Assembly: GCF_003293595.1 (NCBI RefSeq)
Contig: NZ_CP022162.1
Span: forward strand, 2,921,432 to 2,985,431
From: Microbacterium sp. PM5
GTDB taxonomy: Bacteria; Actinomycetota; Actinomycetes; Actinomycetales; Microbacteriaceae
Length of the DNA: 64,000 nt
Direction: 5' to 3'
In this document: positions 15,576 to 24,632 of the stretch, piece by piece
How positions within the stretch are numbered: position 1 is the stretch's first letter
Layout of the letters: each line of letters begins with the position of its first letter
The notes under the pieces: model-generated
Database searches by the model: none
What the model saw: only the letters and a program-made list of their open reading frames with translations
What the model was told of the DNA's origin: nothing
Made by a program: the position numbers and the translations under genes

Positions 15576-15733
15576 GTACCGATCGAGGGTATCACCGACG
15601 GGGCGTCCGCTACGCCGCCGGTCGGCCTGGATCGGGGGTGATCGACGGCCGGCGCCGGCGTGCCTCGGCATCCCTCTGGAGGGTGTCGACACCGGTGTAC
15701 GCGGACGCCGTCGCGGCGTGCGAGGATACTCCG

Positions 15734-16579
15734 GTGCAACGCCTCGTGACCGCCGAACTGGACCTCGATCTCGGGGCTTCCGTCGACCTCATCTTCCAGA
15801 TCGCCGCGGCCCAGCCGGCGCCCGTTCTGCGGGAGGAACTGACGTTCACGCAGGGTGATCGCGTGTACACGCCCACGGAGATCATCGACCAGTCCGGCAG
15901 CCGGCTGCACCGTCTGCTCGGCGAGGCCGGACGCCTCGACGTGCGCTACGAAGCGCTGATCGACGGACAGGTCGCTCAGCGCGCCACGAGTGACCTCGAA
16001 GCCATCACCTACCTGCGTCCCAGTCGCTATTGCCAGTCGGACGAGGTGTTCTCGCAGGCGCGCCGCCAGTTCCGCGGCCTGCAGGGGCTCGAGCTGATCA
16101 CCGCGGTCAGCGAGTTCGTCGCCTCCAGCACGACCTACACGCCGGGTCTGAGCCAGGGCACCGACTCCGCCGTCACCACACTCATGACCGGTCAAGGCGT
16201 CTGCCGCGACTACGCGCATGTCGTGATCGCGCTGCTGCGGGCCATGGACATGCCCGCCCGCTACGCCGCGTGCTTCGCTCCCGGCCTTCGCCCCATGGAC
16301 TTCCACGCCGTCGCCGAGGCCTACCTCGACGGCAGCTGGTACGTCATCGACGCGACCCGCCTCGCCAACCGTCGCTCGCTCGTGCGCATCGCCACCGGTC
16401 GCGACGCCGCCGACTGCGCATTCCTCAGCTACCACGGCGGCTACGTGGGCCTGCAGCGCATGCGCGTCGACGCGTGCGTCCTGCCCGACGACGCGGCCGA
16501 CGCCGAGGCGCAGGATGCCGCCGCCGCGGCATCCGATCCCGCCCTCGACGACTTCGCCGAGCTCGTCCAGCTCGTCTGA
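15734..16579 (+). CDS. Transglutaminase-like (cysteine protease fold) family protein
   Basis: This 281-residue protein has an N-terminal beta-rich domain (about 1-95) followed by a transglutaminase core. The triad is Cys157 in MTGQGVCRDYAH, His191 in DFHAVAEAYLDG, and Asp206 in WYVIDATR. This domain order is common in bacterial transglutaminase-like proteins of unknown substrate, and no signal peptide is present. A GTG with a GAGGA ribosome-binding site seven bases upstream was taken as the start; the frame stays open further upstream through the tRNA region and is not coding there. Downstream lies the 345-base gene-free stretch with the paired repeats. Confidence 0.87.
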   Translation: MQRLVTAELDLDLGASVDLIFQIAAAQPAPVLREELTFTQGDRVYTPTEIIDQSGSRLHRLLGEAGRLDVRYEALIDGQVAQRATSDLEAITYLRPSRYCQSDEVFSQARRQFRGLQGLELITAVSEFVASSTTYTPGLSQGTDSAVTTLMTGQGVCRDYAHVVIALLRAMDMPARYAACFAPGLRPMDFHAVAEAYLDGSWYVIDATRLANRRSLVRIATGRDAADCAFLSYHGGYVGLQRMRVDACVLPDDAADAEAQDAAAAASDPALDDFAELVQLV

Positions 16580-16605
16580 TCCGCACCGGGTGCCGCCGGG
16601 CCGGC

Positions 16606-16680
16606 GTGCGCAACTCCGCCTGAATCGGCCCCGGCCGCACGGGTGGGCGCCTCGCGCCCTTCTCAGATGGAGTTGTGCAC
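16606..16680. repeat. 75-bp palindromic-ended repeat element, copy 1
   Basis: The element starts GTGCGCAACTCCGCCTGA (16606-16623) and ends TCAGATGGAGTTGTGCAC (16663-16680), which are near-perfect inverted repeats of each other. A GC-rich centre of about 39 bases separates them. It lies in the gene-free stretch 16580-16924, and no coding frame is supported across it. Confidence 0.85.
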
Positions 16681-16756
16681 GCGCCCCGGTCCGCGGGCGT
16701 GCGGGGGCGGAGCGGGGCGGTCGTGCCGTGGCCGCACCGGCCGCCGCCGGGCCGGC

Positions 16757-16831
16757 GTGCACAACTCCGCCTGAATCCGCGCGGACCGCGGGGTTGGGCT
16801 CCCTGCGCCGGCCTCAGACGGAGTTATGCAC
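16757..16831. repeat. 75-bp palindromic-ended repeat element, copy 2
   Basis: It has the same length and ends as copy 1: GTGCACAACTCCGCCTGA (16757-16774) and TCAGACGGAGTTATGCAC (16814-16831). It lies 151 bases from copy 1. A 46-bp direct repeat (16581-16626 and 16732-16777, 43 identical positions) includes the left end of each copy and 25 bases outside it, while the centres differ. Confidence 0.85.
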
Positions 16832-16909
16832 GCCATCGGGGATCCCACAGGCCCGCGCGCCGGCGCGGATGCCGAGGGACGCGCGCAGGCTGCGGACAGC
16901 GGGCGCCCG

Positions 16910-16915
16910 TAGACT
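16910..16915 (+). promoter_or_regulatory. -10 element of argS
   Basis: TAGACT ends nine bases before the ATG at 16925. Transcription would start just before the ATG, giving a very short or absent leader. Confidence 0.55.
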
Positions 16916-16924
16916 TGACGGGCT

Positions 16925-18592
16925 ATGAATCCCGATGCCCTCGCCGCCGCCCTCCTCGCCGCCATCGCCCCGCTCGCCGAGGCGCGACGACCCGGCGCGA
17001 GCGCCGGGCTGACCGCGGCCGACTTCCCGCTGGAGCGTCCGCGCAACCGTGATCACGGCGACTGGGCGTCCAACGCCGCTTTGAAGCTCGGAAAGGCCGT
17101 CGGTGCCAACCCGCGCGAGTTCGCGCAGGAGATCGCCGACGCGCTCGCCGCGACCGACGGCGTCGCCAGTGTCGAGGTCGCCGGGCCGGGGTTCATCAAC
17201 ATCCGCCTCGAGGCGGGAGCCGCCGGCGCCCTGGCGAAGACCATCGTCGACGCCGGCGCGGCCTACGGCACCAACGACAGCCAGCGCGGACAGAGCATCA
17301 ACCTCGAGTTCGTCAGCGCCAACCCCACCGGGCCCATGCACATCGGGCACACCCGGTGGGCAGCCCTCGGCGACGCGATCGCCCGCGTGCTGCTGGCCAG
17401 CGGCGCGACGCTCGTCCGCGAGTTCTACATCAACGATGCGGGCGCGCAGATGGACCGCTTCGGGCGGTCGGTGCTCGCCGCGATCAAGGGTGAACCGACA
17501 CCCGAGGACGGCTATCCGGGCTCGTACATCGGCGATCTCGCGAGCCGCGTGCGCGCCGAGCTGCCCGGAATTCTCGATCTGTCCGACGACGAGCAGCTGG
17601 TGCAGGCGCGTGACCGTGCCTACGCCCTGCAGCTTGCAGATCTGCAGGCGTCGCTCGAGAAGTTCAACGTGCACTTCGACGTCTTCTTCAGCGAGCGCGC
17701 GCTGCACGCCCACGGCCCGAACGGCGAGCCCAGCCTCGTCGACGAGGCCGTCGACCGCCTCCGCGCGCAGGGCCACGTGTTCGAGCAGGACGACGCCATC
17801 TGGGTGCGCACGACCGACTTCGGCGACGACAAGGACCGCGTGATTCGTCGTTCCAACGGCGAGTACACGTACTTCGCCTCCGACGCCGCGTACTACCTCA
17901 ACAAGAGCGACCGCGGCTTTGCGCACAAGATCTACCTGCTCGGCGCCGACCACCACGGCTATGTCCACCGGCTCAAGGCGCTCGCCGGTGCCGCCGGCGA
18001 CGACCCCGACAAGGACATCGAGGTGCTCATCGGCCAGCTCGTGTCGGTCAACGGTGCCCGCCTGTCCAAGCGCGCCGGCAACATCATCGAGCTGGACGAC
18101 CTCCGCGACTGGCTCGGCACCGACGCGCTGCGGTACTCGCTGGCGCGCTATCCCGCCGATTCGCCACTGACCCTCGACCCTGAGATCCTCACGAAGCGCA
18201 CGAACGACAACCCGGTCTTCTATGTGCAGTACGCACACGCCCGGACGCACAACGTCGCTCGCAACGCCGCCGACTCCGGCGTCGATCGCAGTGTCTTCGC
18301 GCCCGAGCTGCTCGACCACGAGAGCGAGTCGGCGCTGCTCGGAGCACTGCAGGAGTTCCCGCGCATCGTGGCCTATGCCGCCGAGGTCCGCGAGCCGCAC
18401 CGCGTCGCCCGCTATCTCGAAGAGCTCGCGAGCCTCTACCACCGCTGGTACGACAACTGCCGCGTCACGCCGCTGGGCGACGAGCCGGTCACCGACCTGC
18501 ACCGCACCCGCCTGTGGCTCAACGACGCCACCGGCCAGGTGCTGCGCAACGGCTTGGACATGCTCGGAGTGAGCGCGCCGGAGCGGATGTGA
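16925..18592 (+). CDS. argS: Arginyl-tRNA synthetase
   Basis: A 555-residue class Ia synthetase charging tRNA-Arg. It has the N-terminal additional domain (about 1-105), the signature HIGH at 139-142 inside [12 protein letters not shown], and a KMSKS-equivalent LSKRAGN near residue 380. The anticodon-binding helical domain with the C-terminal DALM-type motif ([13 protein letters not shown]) ends at LGVSAPERM. Length is normal. It heads a cluster of argS, DUF2993, lysA, hom, thrC and thrB, an order often seen in actinobacteria. The tRNA-Arg(CCG) gene lies 1.3 kb upstream on the other strand. The next gene starts two bases after the stop. Confidence 0.97.
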   Translation: MNPDALAAALLAAIAPLAEARRPGASAGLTAADFPLERPRNRDHGDWASNAALKLGKAVGANPREFAQEIADALAATDGVASVEVAGPGFINIRLEAGAAGALAKTIVDAGAAYGTNDSQRGQSINLEFVSANPTGPMHIGHTRWAALGDAIARVLLASGATLVREFYINDAGAQMDRFGRSVLAAIKGEPTPEDGYPGSYIGDLASRVRAELPGILDLSDDEQLVQARDRAYALQLADLQASLEKFNVHFDVFFSERALHAHGPNGEPSLVDEAVDRLRAQGHVFEQDDAIWVRTTDFGDDKDRVIRRSNGEYTYFASDAAYYLNKSDRGFAHKIYLLGADHHGYVHRLKALAGAAGDDPDKDIEVLIGQLVSVNGARLSKRAGNIIELDDLRDWLGTDALRYSLARYPADSPLTLDPEILTKRTNDNPVFYVQYAHARTHNVARNAADSGVDRSVFAPELLDHESESALLGALQEFPRIVAYAAEVREPHRVARYLEELASLYHRWYDNCRVTPLGDEPVTDLHRTRLWLNDATGQVLRNGLDMLGVSAPERM

Positions 18593-18593
18593 C

Positions 18594-19433
18594 GTGAACG
18601 ACCAGCACCCCACGCAGCCGCTTCCGGACCCGTCGGCGCGGTGGGTGCTGTCGACGGATGCCGCGGCATCCGCCCCGCGACGGCGAAGCCGCCGCTGGCC
18701 CTGGCTGATCGCCGTGATCGCCGTCGCGGTGCTCGCGACGGGCGCGTGGTTCGCGGGGGAGTACATCGCCCGCGGCATCGTCGAGCGGACGATCCGCGAT
18801 CAGATCGTCTCGCGCCTGGACATCCCCGCCGACCAGCACGTCGACGTGGATGTGCGCGGCGCGGTGATCCCGCAGCTGATCGGCGGACGTCTCGACGACG
18901 TCACGGTCTCGGCCGCCGATGTGAGCCTCGGAGCGCTGACCGGCGACGTCGAGGTCCACGCGGCCGGGGTGCCGATCCGCGGGGACGCGCCGCTGACGAG
19001 TGCCGCCGCGACCGTCCGCCTCGACCAGGATCAGGTTCGTGCCCTGCTGGGCACCGTCGACGGGTTTCCCGCGGATGCCGTGACGGTGGAGGCGCCCGAC
19101 ATCGTCATGTCGACGGAGCTGAAGGCGTTCTCCCTCTCGGTGCCCGTCGGCGTGAGCCTCACGCCGTCGGCATCAGGCGGCGATCTCGTTCTCACCCCTC
19201 GCACCATCCGTGTCTCGGGAGCCGAGGTGTCCGCCGATGTGCTGATCGACCAGTTCGGAGCGCTGGCGCGCACCGTGGTGCGCGACTGGAACGTGTGCGT
19301 GAGGCAGTACCTGCCGGCCGGGCTCACGCTCACCGCCGTGCGCGTGGACGGCGCGCAGGTGGTCGCCGACATCGCCGTGGACCCGCGGATCACCGTCGAT
19401 GCCGCCCTGCAGCAGAAGGGAACGTGTAGCTGA
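18594..19433 (+). CDS. LmeA-like DUF2993 membrane protein
   Basis: A 279-residue protein with a Pro-rich cytoplasmic N-terminus, a cluster RRRSRRW, one transmembrane helix at about 37-58, and an extracytoplasmic DUF2993 domain. The family includes mycobacterial LmeA, a periplasmic phospholipid-binding protein needed for lipomannan elongation; the exact role here is inferred. Alternating strands such as IPQLIGGRLDDVTVSAADVS fit a lipid-carrying beta fold. Two late Cys residues (NVCVRQY and the C-terminal GTCS) could form a disulfide. It begins one base after the argS stop, so it is transcribed with argS. The lysA promoter region follows. Confidence 0.85.
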   Translation: MNDQHPTQPLPDPSARWVLSTDAAASAPRRRSRRWPWLIAVIAVAVLATGAWFAGEYIARGIVERTIRDQIVSRLDIPADQHVDVDVRGAVIPQLIGGRLDDVTVSAADVSLGALTGDVEVHAAGVPIRGDAPLTSAAATVRLDQDQVRALLGTVDGFPADAVTVEAPDIVMSTELKAFSLSVPVGVSLTPSASGGDLVLTPRTIRVSGAEVSADVLIDQFGALARTVVRDWNVCVRQYLPAGLTLTAVRVDGAQVVADIAVDPRITVDAALQQKGTCS

Positions 19434-19548
19434 GCGGGCGGTGACGGCGGCGCGGAGCGTCTCGACGCGCTGCGCTCGCTCACCGACCGGGGCGCGCGGG
19501 CACCGACGGGAGGGCGTCACATACGCGGGCCGGTATGCGGCGGTGCCC

Positions 19549-19554
19549 TAGACT
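19549..19554 (+). promoter_or_regulatory. -10 element of the lysA-hom unit
   Basis: TAGACT, identical to the hexamers before argS and the threonylcarbamoyl-AMP synthase gene, lies 62 bases before the lysA start. It gives a leader of roughly 55 bases. Confidence 0.5.
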
Positions 19555-19561
19555 TCTAGGA

Positions 19562-19589
19562 CTGCCGGGCGTGACGTCACCGACGGCAG
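19562..19589 (+). promoter_or_regulatory. Dyad with central palindrome in the lysA leader
   Basis: CTGCCG (19562-19567) and CGGCAG (19584-19589) enclose the perfect 10-bp palindrome GTGACGTCAC (19571-19580). It lies just after the predicted transcription start, so it could be an operator or a leader hairpin. The binding factor is unknown. Confidence 0.4.
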
Positions 19590-19616
19590 CCCGACCCCAC
19601 ACGATTGGTTCCGCAC

Positions 19617-21065
19617 GTGTCCGCCGCCTCCGACCGCCCGCTCGTGCCCGCGTGGCTCGCCGAACCGGCCGACGCCAACGCGCTCGCCCCGCTGGTGTGG
19701 CCGTCCTCGGCCGCGCGTGACGACGACGGCCAGCTCGAGATCGCCGGCGTCGGCGTTCGGGACCTGCGCGCGCGGTTCGGCACTCCTTTGTACGTCCTCG
19801 ACGAGGACAGTGTCCGCTCACGCGCGCGCGAGGTGCGTGACGCCTTCACCGCGGCCGCGGCCCGTCGCGGCGTGCAGGCACGCGTCTACTATGCCGGCAA
19901 GGCGTTCCTGTCGACCGACGTCGTGCGCTGGGTGACCGAAGAGGGCCTCGCGGTCGATGTGGCCACCGGAGGAGAGCTCGCTGTCGCGCTCGCCGCGGGT
20001 GCTGACCCCTCCCGCCTCGGCCTGCACGGCAACAACAAGTCGGTCGCCGAACTCGAACGCGCCGTGGAGATCGGCATCGGCTCGATCGTGATCGACTCGC
20101 GGATCGAGCTCGAACGACTTGCCGCCATCGTCGAGCGGCGCCTCGCGGACGATGCCGCTCCCCAGGCGGTGCTCGTCCGCGTTAACAGCGGCGTGCACGC
20201 GGAGACGCACGATTTCCTGGCGACCGCGCATGAAGACCAGAAGTTCGGCTTCGCTCTGTCCGACGCGCCCGCTGTCGTCGCCCGCATCCGCGAACTACCG
20301 GGCCTGCGCTTCGTCGGCTTGCACTGCCACATCGGCTCCCAGATCTTCGGCACCCGCGGATTCGAGGAGTCCGCTGCGCGTGTGGTCGACCTCCACGCGC
20401 AGCTTCTCGCCGGCGGTGAGATCCCGCTGCTCAACCTGGGCGGCGGTTTCGGCATCGCGTACACCTCCGTCGACCAACCCACGCCCATCGCCGACCTCGC
20501 CGACGGCATCGTCGAGGCCGTCGCGCGCGAGTGCGAGGTGCGCGGCATCGCGCTGCCGAACCTCGCGTTCGAGCCGGGCCGCACCATCGTCGGACGCGCC
20601 GGTGTCACGCTCTACGAAGTCGGCACGGTCAAGCCCGTCCGCGCCAGCGACGAGGTGACCCGTCTCTACGTGAGCGTCGACGGCGGCATGAGCGACAACG
20701 CCCGACCGGCGCTATACGGCGCGCAGTACTCGGCGCGCCTCGCCTCGCGCACGTCGGATGCCGCGCCCGCCCTGTCGCGCGTCGTGGGCCGTCACTGCGA
20801 GTCCGGCGACATCGTCGTCGACGCGGAGTACCTCCCCGGCGACATCACACCCGGCGATCTCCTCGCCGTGCCCGCGACCGGCGCATACTGCTTCTCGCTG
20901 TCGAGCAACTACAACTACGTGCCCCGTCCGCCGGTCGTCGCCGTGCGGGGCGGCACCGCCCGCGTGATCGTCCGCGGCGAGAGCATCGATGACCTGCTGG
21001 CGCGCGATCTGGGGGTCGCGACCCCCGCATCCGCCGACACGTCCCCGGCCGAGGAGAAGGAATGA
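19617..21065 (+). CDS. lysA: Diaminopimelate decarboxylase
   Basis: This 482-residue fold-type III PLP enzyme makes L-lysine from meso-diaminopimelate. The PLP lysine is Lys95 in YYAGKAF. Typical motifs follow: GLHGNNKS, GLHCHIGSQIF, LNLGGGFGIAY, EPGRTIVG and the C-terminal CESGDI (active-site Cys) with GAYCFSLSSNYN. GTG 19617 is preferred; a TTG four codons earlier is possible. The stop overlaps the hom ATG (ATGA), so lysA and hom are coupled. Lysine and threonine synthesis thus share one transcript. The leader holds a dyad that could be regulatory. Confidence 0.96.
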   Translation: MSAASDRPLVPAWLAEPADANALAPLVWPSSAARDDDGQLEIAGVGVRDLRARFGTPLYVLDEDSVRSRAREVRDAFTAAAARRGVQARVYYAGKAFLSTDVVRWVTEEGLAVDVATGGELAVALAAGADPSRLGLHGNNKSVAELERAVEIGIGSIVIDSRIELERLAAIVERRLADDAAPQAVLVRVNSGVHAETHDFLATAHEDQKFGFALSDAPAVVARIRELPGLRFVGLHCHIGSQIFGTRGFEESAARVVDLHAQLLAGGEIPLLNLGGGFGIAYTSVDQPTPIADLADGIVEAVARECEVRGIALPNLAFEPGRTIVGRAGVTLYEVGTVKPVRASDEVTRLYVSVDGGMSDNARPALYGAQYSARLASRTSDAAPALSRVVGRHCESGDIVVDAEYLPGDITPGDLLAVPATGAYCFSLSSNYNYVPRPPVVAVRGGTARVIVRGESIDDLLARDLGVATPASADTSPAEEKE

Positions 21066-22417
21066 CCGACTACCGTCGACTGCGCGTGGCCCTGCTCGGA
21101 GCCGGAGCCGTCGGATCCCAGGTGGCCGACCTCCTGCGCAAGCACGCCGACGAGCTCTCCGACCGTGCCGGGGCGGCTCTCGAGCTCGTGGGGATCGCCG
21201 TACGCAACCCCGACGCTCCGCGCGACGCCGATCTGCCGCGCGAGCTGTTCACCACCGATTCGGAACAGCTGATCGTCGGCGCCGACATCGTCATCGAGCT
21301 GATGGGCGGCATCGAGCCCGCGCGCACCGACATTCTGCTCGCGCTGTCGTCGGGCGCCGATGTCGTCACCGCGAACAAGGCGCTGCTGGCCACACACGGC
21401 CCCGAGATCTTCGACGCTGCCGACCAGGTGGGCGCCTCCGTCTATTACGAGGCCGCCGCCGCCGGCGCCATCCCGATCATCCGCCCGCTGCGCGATTCGC
21501 TGGCCGGCGACCGCGTGCAGCGCATCATGGGCATCGTCAACGGCACGACGAACTACATCCTCGACCGCATGGACACCGAGGGCAGCGAGTTCGCAGACGT
21601 CCTCGCCGACGCGCAGCGGCTGGGCTACGCCGAAGCCGATCCGACGGCCGATGTCGAAGGCTTCGACGCGGCTCAGAAGGCCGCCATCCTCGCGTCGCTC
21701 GCGTTCCACACGGCCGTTCCCTTGGAGGCGGTGCACCGCGAGGGCATCACCGCCATCGACCGTCAGACGATGGAAGCGGCCCGCCACGCCGGGTACGTCA
21801 TCAAGCTGCTCGCGGTGTGCGAGCGGATCACGGATGCCGAGGCGAACTCGCCCACCGGCGAAGCCATCTCGGTGCGGGTGTACCCCGCGCTGATTCCGCG
21901 CGAGCATCCGCTGGCGAGCGTCCACGGCGCCAACAATGCGGTGTTCGTGCAGGCCGAGGCCGCGGGAAACCTCATGTTCTACGGTGCGGGCGCCGGTGGC
22001 GTCCAGACCGCTTCCGCTGTTCTTGGCGACGTCGTCTCGGCCGCCCGACGCCACATCGCCGGCGGTGTGGGCGTCGGTGAGTCCACGCGCGCGAACCTTC
22101 CGGTCGTGCCGATCGGCCGCGTGACGACGCGCTACCAGATCACCCTCGAGGTCTCCGACGAGCCTGGCGTCCTCGCCACCGTCGCCGGCATCCTCAGCGA
22201 GGGGCGGGTCTCGATCGCGACGATCGAGCAGACCATCGAACCGATCGACCCGCAGCACAACCTCGTTCCGGTCGAACAGGACGTCGCGGGCATCGCGCGT
22301 CTGGTCATCGGCACCCATACGGCACGCGAGCAGGACCTCAGCGACACCGTCGACCGTCTCGCCGCCAGCGGCGTGGTCGACCGGGTCGTGTCGGTTCTGC
22401 GCGTCGAAGGCAACTGA
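21062..22417 (+). CDS. hom: Homoserine dehydrogenase
   Basis: A 451-residue enzyme that reduces aspartate semialdehyde to homoserine. The Rossmann motif [10 protein letters not shown] is at about residues 11-20, the catalytic block [20 protein letters not shown] at about 138-157 and NGTTNYIL after it, with [13 protein letters not shown] further on. A C-terminal ACT domain (about 360-430, [19 protein letters not shown]) is the usual site of threonine feedback inhibition. It is coupled to lysA by an ATGA overlap, and thrC follows after a 37-base gap. Confidence 0.96.
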   Translation: MTDYRRLRVALLGAGAVGSQVADLLRKHADELSDRAGAALELVGIAVRNPDAPRDADLPRELFTTDSEQLIVGADIVIELMGGIEPARTDILLALSSGADVVTANKALLATHGPEIFDAADQVGASVYYEAAAAGAIPIIRPLRDSLAGDRVQRIMGIVNGTTNYILDRMDTEGSEFADVLADAQRLGYAEADPTADVEGFDAAQKAAILASLAFHTAVPLEAVHREGITAIDRQTMEAARHAGYVIKLLAVCERITDAEANSPTGEAISVRVYPALIPREHPLASVHGANNAVFVQAEAAGNLMFYGAGAGGVQTASAVLGDVVSAARRHIAGGVGVGESTRANLPVVPIGRVTTRYQITLEVSDEPGVLATVAGILSEGRVSIATIEQTIEPIDPQHNLVPVEQDVAGIARLVIGTHTAREQDLSDTVDRLAASGVVDRVVSVLRVEGN

Positions 22418-22454
22418 ACTCGCGGTCGCGGCACCGCAAGAAGGAGACATGGAG

Positions 22455-23525
22455 ATGGCACACGTCTGGCAGGGAGTCCTGCGTGAGTACGCCGATCGAC
22501 TCGGAGTCGCCGAGACCTCGACGGTCGTGACGCTCGGCGAGGGCGGTACACCGCTCATTCCGGCGGCGGCGCTGTCGCAGCAGACCGGCGCGAACGTCTT
22601 CATCAAGTTCGAGGGCATGAACCCGACGGGCTCCTTCAAAGACCGCGGCATGACGGTGGCCCTCTCTCGCGCCGTCGAGCACGGCGCGAAGGCCGTCATC
22701 TGCGCGTCGACCGGCAACACCTCGGCATCCGCTGCCGCCTACGCGGCGCACGCGGGCATCACGGCAGCGGTGCTCGTGCCGGAGGGCAAGATCGCGATGG
22801 GCAAGCTCAGCCAGGCGGTCGTCCACGGCGGCCGGCTGATCCAGGTGCGCGGCAACTTCGACGACTGCCTGGAGATCGCGCGAGAGCTGGCGGACAACTA
22901 CCCCGTCCACCTCGTCAACTCGGTCAACCCCGACCGCATCGAGGGGCAGAAGACGGCCGCCTACGAGGTCGTCTCTCAGCTCGGCGACGCGCCCGACTTC
23001 CACCTCATCCCGGTGGGCAACGCCGGCAACTACACGGCGTACTCGCGCGGATACCGCGAAGAGGCCGCACGCGGCGTCGCGACCAAGGTGCCGCGGATGT
23101 TCGGCTTCCAGGCAGACGGTTCGGCGCCGCTCGTGCGCGGCGAGGTCGTCCGCAACCCCGAGACGATCGCCTCGGCCATCCGTATCGGCAACCCGGCGTC
23201 GTGGGAACTCGCCCTCGAAGCCCGCGACGCGACGCAGGGCTGGTTCGGCGCGATCGACGACGCGCGCATCCTCGCGGCCCAGAAGCTGCTCGCCAGCACG
23301 GCCGGCGTCTTCGTGGAGCCGGCGTCGGCCATCGGTGTTGCGGGCCTGCTCGACCGTGCCGCCGCGGGCGTCATCCCCGCGGGCGCCACGGTCGTCATCA
23401 CGGTCACCGGACACGGTCTGAAGGACCCCCAGTGGGCCCTGCGCAACGCCGATGGCACCGAGGTCGAGCCCACGGTGGTCGATGCGACCACCAGTGAGGT
23501 CGCGTCCGTCCTCGACCTGGCATGA
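22455..23525 (+). CDS. thrC: Threonine synthase
   Basis: This 356-residue PLP enzyme converts O-phosphohomoserine to threonine. The PLP lysine is Lys62 in [11 protein letters not shown], and [15 protein letters not shown] and [15 protein letters not shown] are the typical cofactor-binding segments. This is the short class of ThrC found in actinobacteria. AAGGAG lies eight bases before the ATG at 22455, which is the best start; an ATG six bases earlier would leave only two bases of spacing. The thrB ATG overlaps the stop (ATGA). No ACT domain or SAM-binding extension is present, so control is likely to act on Hom and transcription. Confidence 0.95.
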   Translation: MAHVWQGVLREYADRLGVAETSTVVTLGEGGTPLIPAAALSQQTGANVFIKFEGMNPTGSFKDRGMTVALSRAVEHGAKAVICASTGNTSASAAAYAAHAGITAAVLVPEGKIAMGKLSQAVVHGGRLIQVRGNFDDCLEIARELADNYPVHLVNSVNPDRIEGQKTAAYEVVSQLGDAPDFHLIPVGNAGNYTAYSRGYREEAARGVATKVPRMFGFQADGSAPLVRGEVVRNPETIASAIRIGNPASWELALEARDATQGWFGAIDDARILAAQKLLASTAGVFVEPASAIGVAGLLDRAAAGVIPAGATVVITVTGHGLKDPQWALRNADGTEVEPTVVDATTSEVASVLDLA

Positions 23526-24466
23526 CCACCCTCGCTTCCGTGGAACGCTCCGTCGCGGTCCGTGTACCCGCCACGAGTGCCAACCTCGGTCCCGGGTTCG
23601 ACACTCTGGGCCTCGCTCTGAGCTCGTATGACGAACTCACCGTCACCGCTCTGCCGGAGCGTGGACTGGAGATTCTCGTGTCGGGCGAGGGGGCGGCCGA
23701 TGTCCCGACCGATGCTTCGCACCTGGTCGTGCGCTCGATGGCCTACGCCTTCGAGGCGGTCGGGCGCGAGATGCCCGGCATCCGTCTGGAGGCGCACAAC
23801 ACGATTCCACACGGGCGGGGCATGGGATCGTCGGGTGCCGCCGTCGTCGCGGGTCTGCTCGCGGCGAAGGGCCTGCTCGCCGGCGAGGTCGAGATCGGCC
23901 CCGATGCGCTGCTGCGCCTCGCGACCGAGCTCGAAGGACATCCCGACAACGTCGCTCCCGCGCTGTTCGGCGGACTGACGATCGCGTGGATGGACGAGAA
24001 CGGTCCGCAACACAAGAAGCTCCTCGTGCACCGCGGCGTCTCGCCGCTCGTGTTCGTTCCCGATTTCACGATGTCGACCGCCGTCGCCCGAGGTCTCGCA
24101 CCTCTTCAGGTGCCTCGTGAGGATGCCGTGTTCAACGTCTCTCGCTCTGCGCTGCTGATCGCAGCCCTCACGCAGAGCCCGGAGCTGCTGATGGCCGCCA
24201 CCGAGGACAAGCTGCACCAGTCGTACCGCGCGCAGGCGATGCCGGCGACCGATCAGCTCGTCCGCGCGCTGCGGGCACGCGGCTTCGCCGCCGTCGTCTC
24301 CGGCGCAGGGCCCAGCGTGCTCGTGCTCGCGGACGGCCCGGGTCAGCGTCTGGAGGCGGCGGAGGTCGCGGCATCCGTGACGGACACCCCGTGGGAGCCG
24401 CGCATGCTCGCCGTCGACGTCAAGGGTGGTACAGTGAGGAACCATACGGAGGGTGCCACGGCGTGA
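23522..24466 (+). CDS. thrB: Homoserine kinase
   Basis: A 314-residue GHMP kinase making O-phosphohomoserine for ThrC. It has [21 protein letters not shown] at the N-terminus, the ATP loop [16 protein letters not shown] at about residues 96-111, and the C-terminal [13 protein letters not shown] motif. Length is standard. It is the last gene of the lysA-hom-thrC-thrB block and is coupled to thrC by overlap. A -10-like TACAGT lies inside its last codons and is probably the rho promoter. Confidence 0.96.
   Translation: MTTLASVERSVAVRVPATSANLGPGFDTLGLALSSYDELTVTALPERGLEILVSGEGAADVPTDASHLVVRSMAYAFEAVGREMPGIRLEAHNTIPHGRGMGSSGAAVVAGLLAAKGLLAGEVEIGPDALLRLATELEGHPDNVAPALFGGLTIAWMDENGPQHKKLLVHRGVSPLVFVPDFTMSTAVARGLAPLQVPREDAVFNVSRSALLIAALTQSPELLMAATEDKLHQSYRAQAMPATDQLVRALRARGFAAVVSGAGPSVLVLADGPGQRLEAAEVAASVTDTPWEPRMLAVDVKGGTVRNHTEGATA
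24430..24435 (+). promoter_or_regulatory. Putative -10 element of rho
   Basis: TACAGT lies within the end of thrB and would start a transcript with a leader of about 190 bases before the rho GTG at 24633. Confidence 0.45.
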
Positions 24467-24579
24467 CCGTGAATCTGGCCTCCGTCGCAATTCTGCGAAC
24501 CACCGCATAACCCTCACGTTGCACCATCGCGCGTCTGAGCTAAGACGTGCATGCGCGCACGAGAGCGGTAGCGCCTGTC

Positions 24580-24612
24580 GTGGACGGCGCGATGCGGACG
24601 GTATCCGTCCAC
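24580..24612 (+). promoter_or_regulatory. Mutually exclusive hairpins in the rho leader
   Basis: GTGGACGG (24580-24587) can pair with CCGTCCAC (24605-24612). GGACGG (24596-24601) can pair with the same CCGTCC (24605-24610) across a 3-base loop. The structures exclude each other and end nine bases before the GAAGGAG ribosome-binding site, so they could form an autoregulatory switch. Confidence 0.45.
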
Positions 24613-24632
24613 ATGCCTACGAAGGAGAACTC

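Noticed and set aside
16580..16924. Small protein gene in the gap between the transglutaminase gene and argS
   Set aside because: Open frames there are Arg/Pro-rich, lack ribosome-binding sites or -10 elements, and run through the two palindromic repeats.
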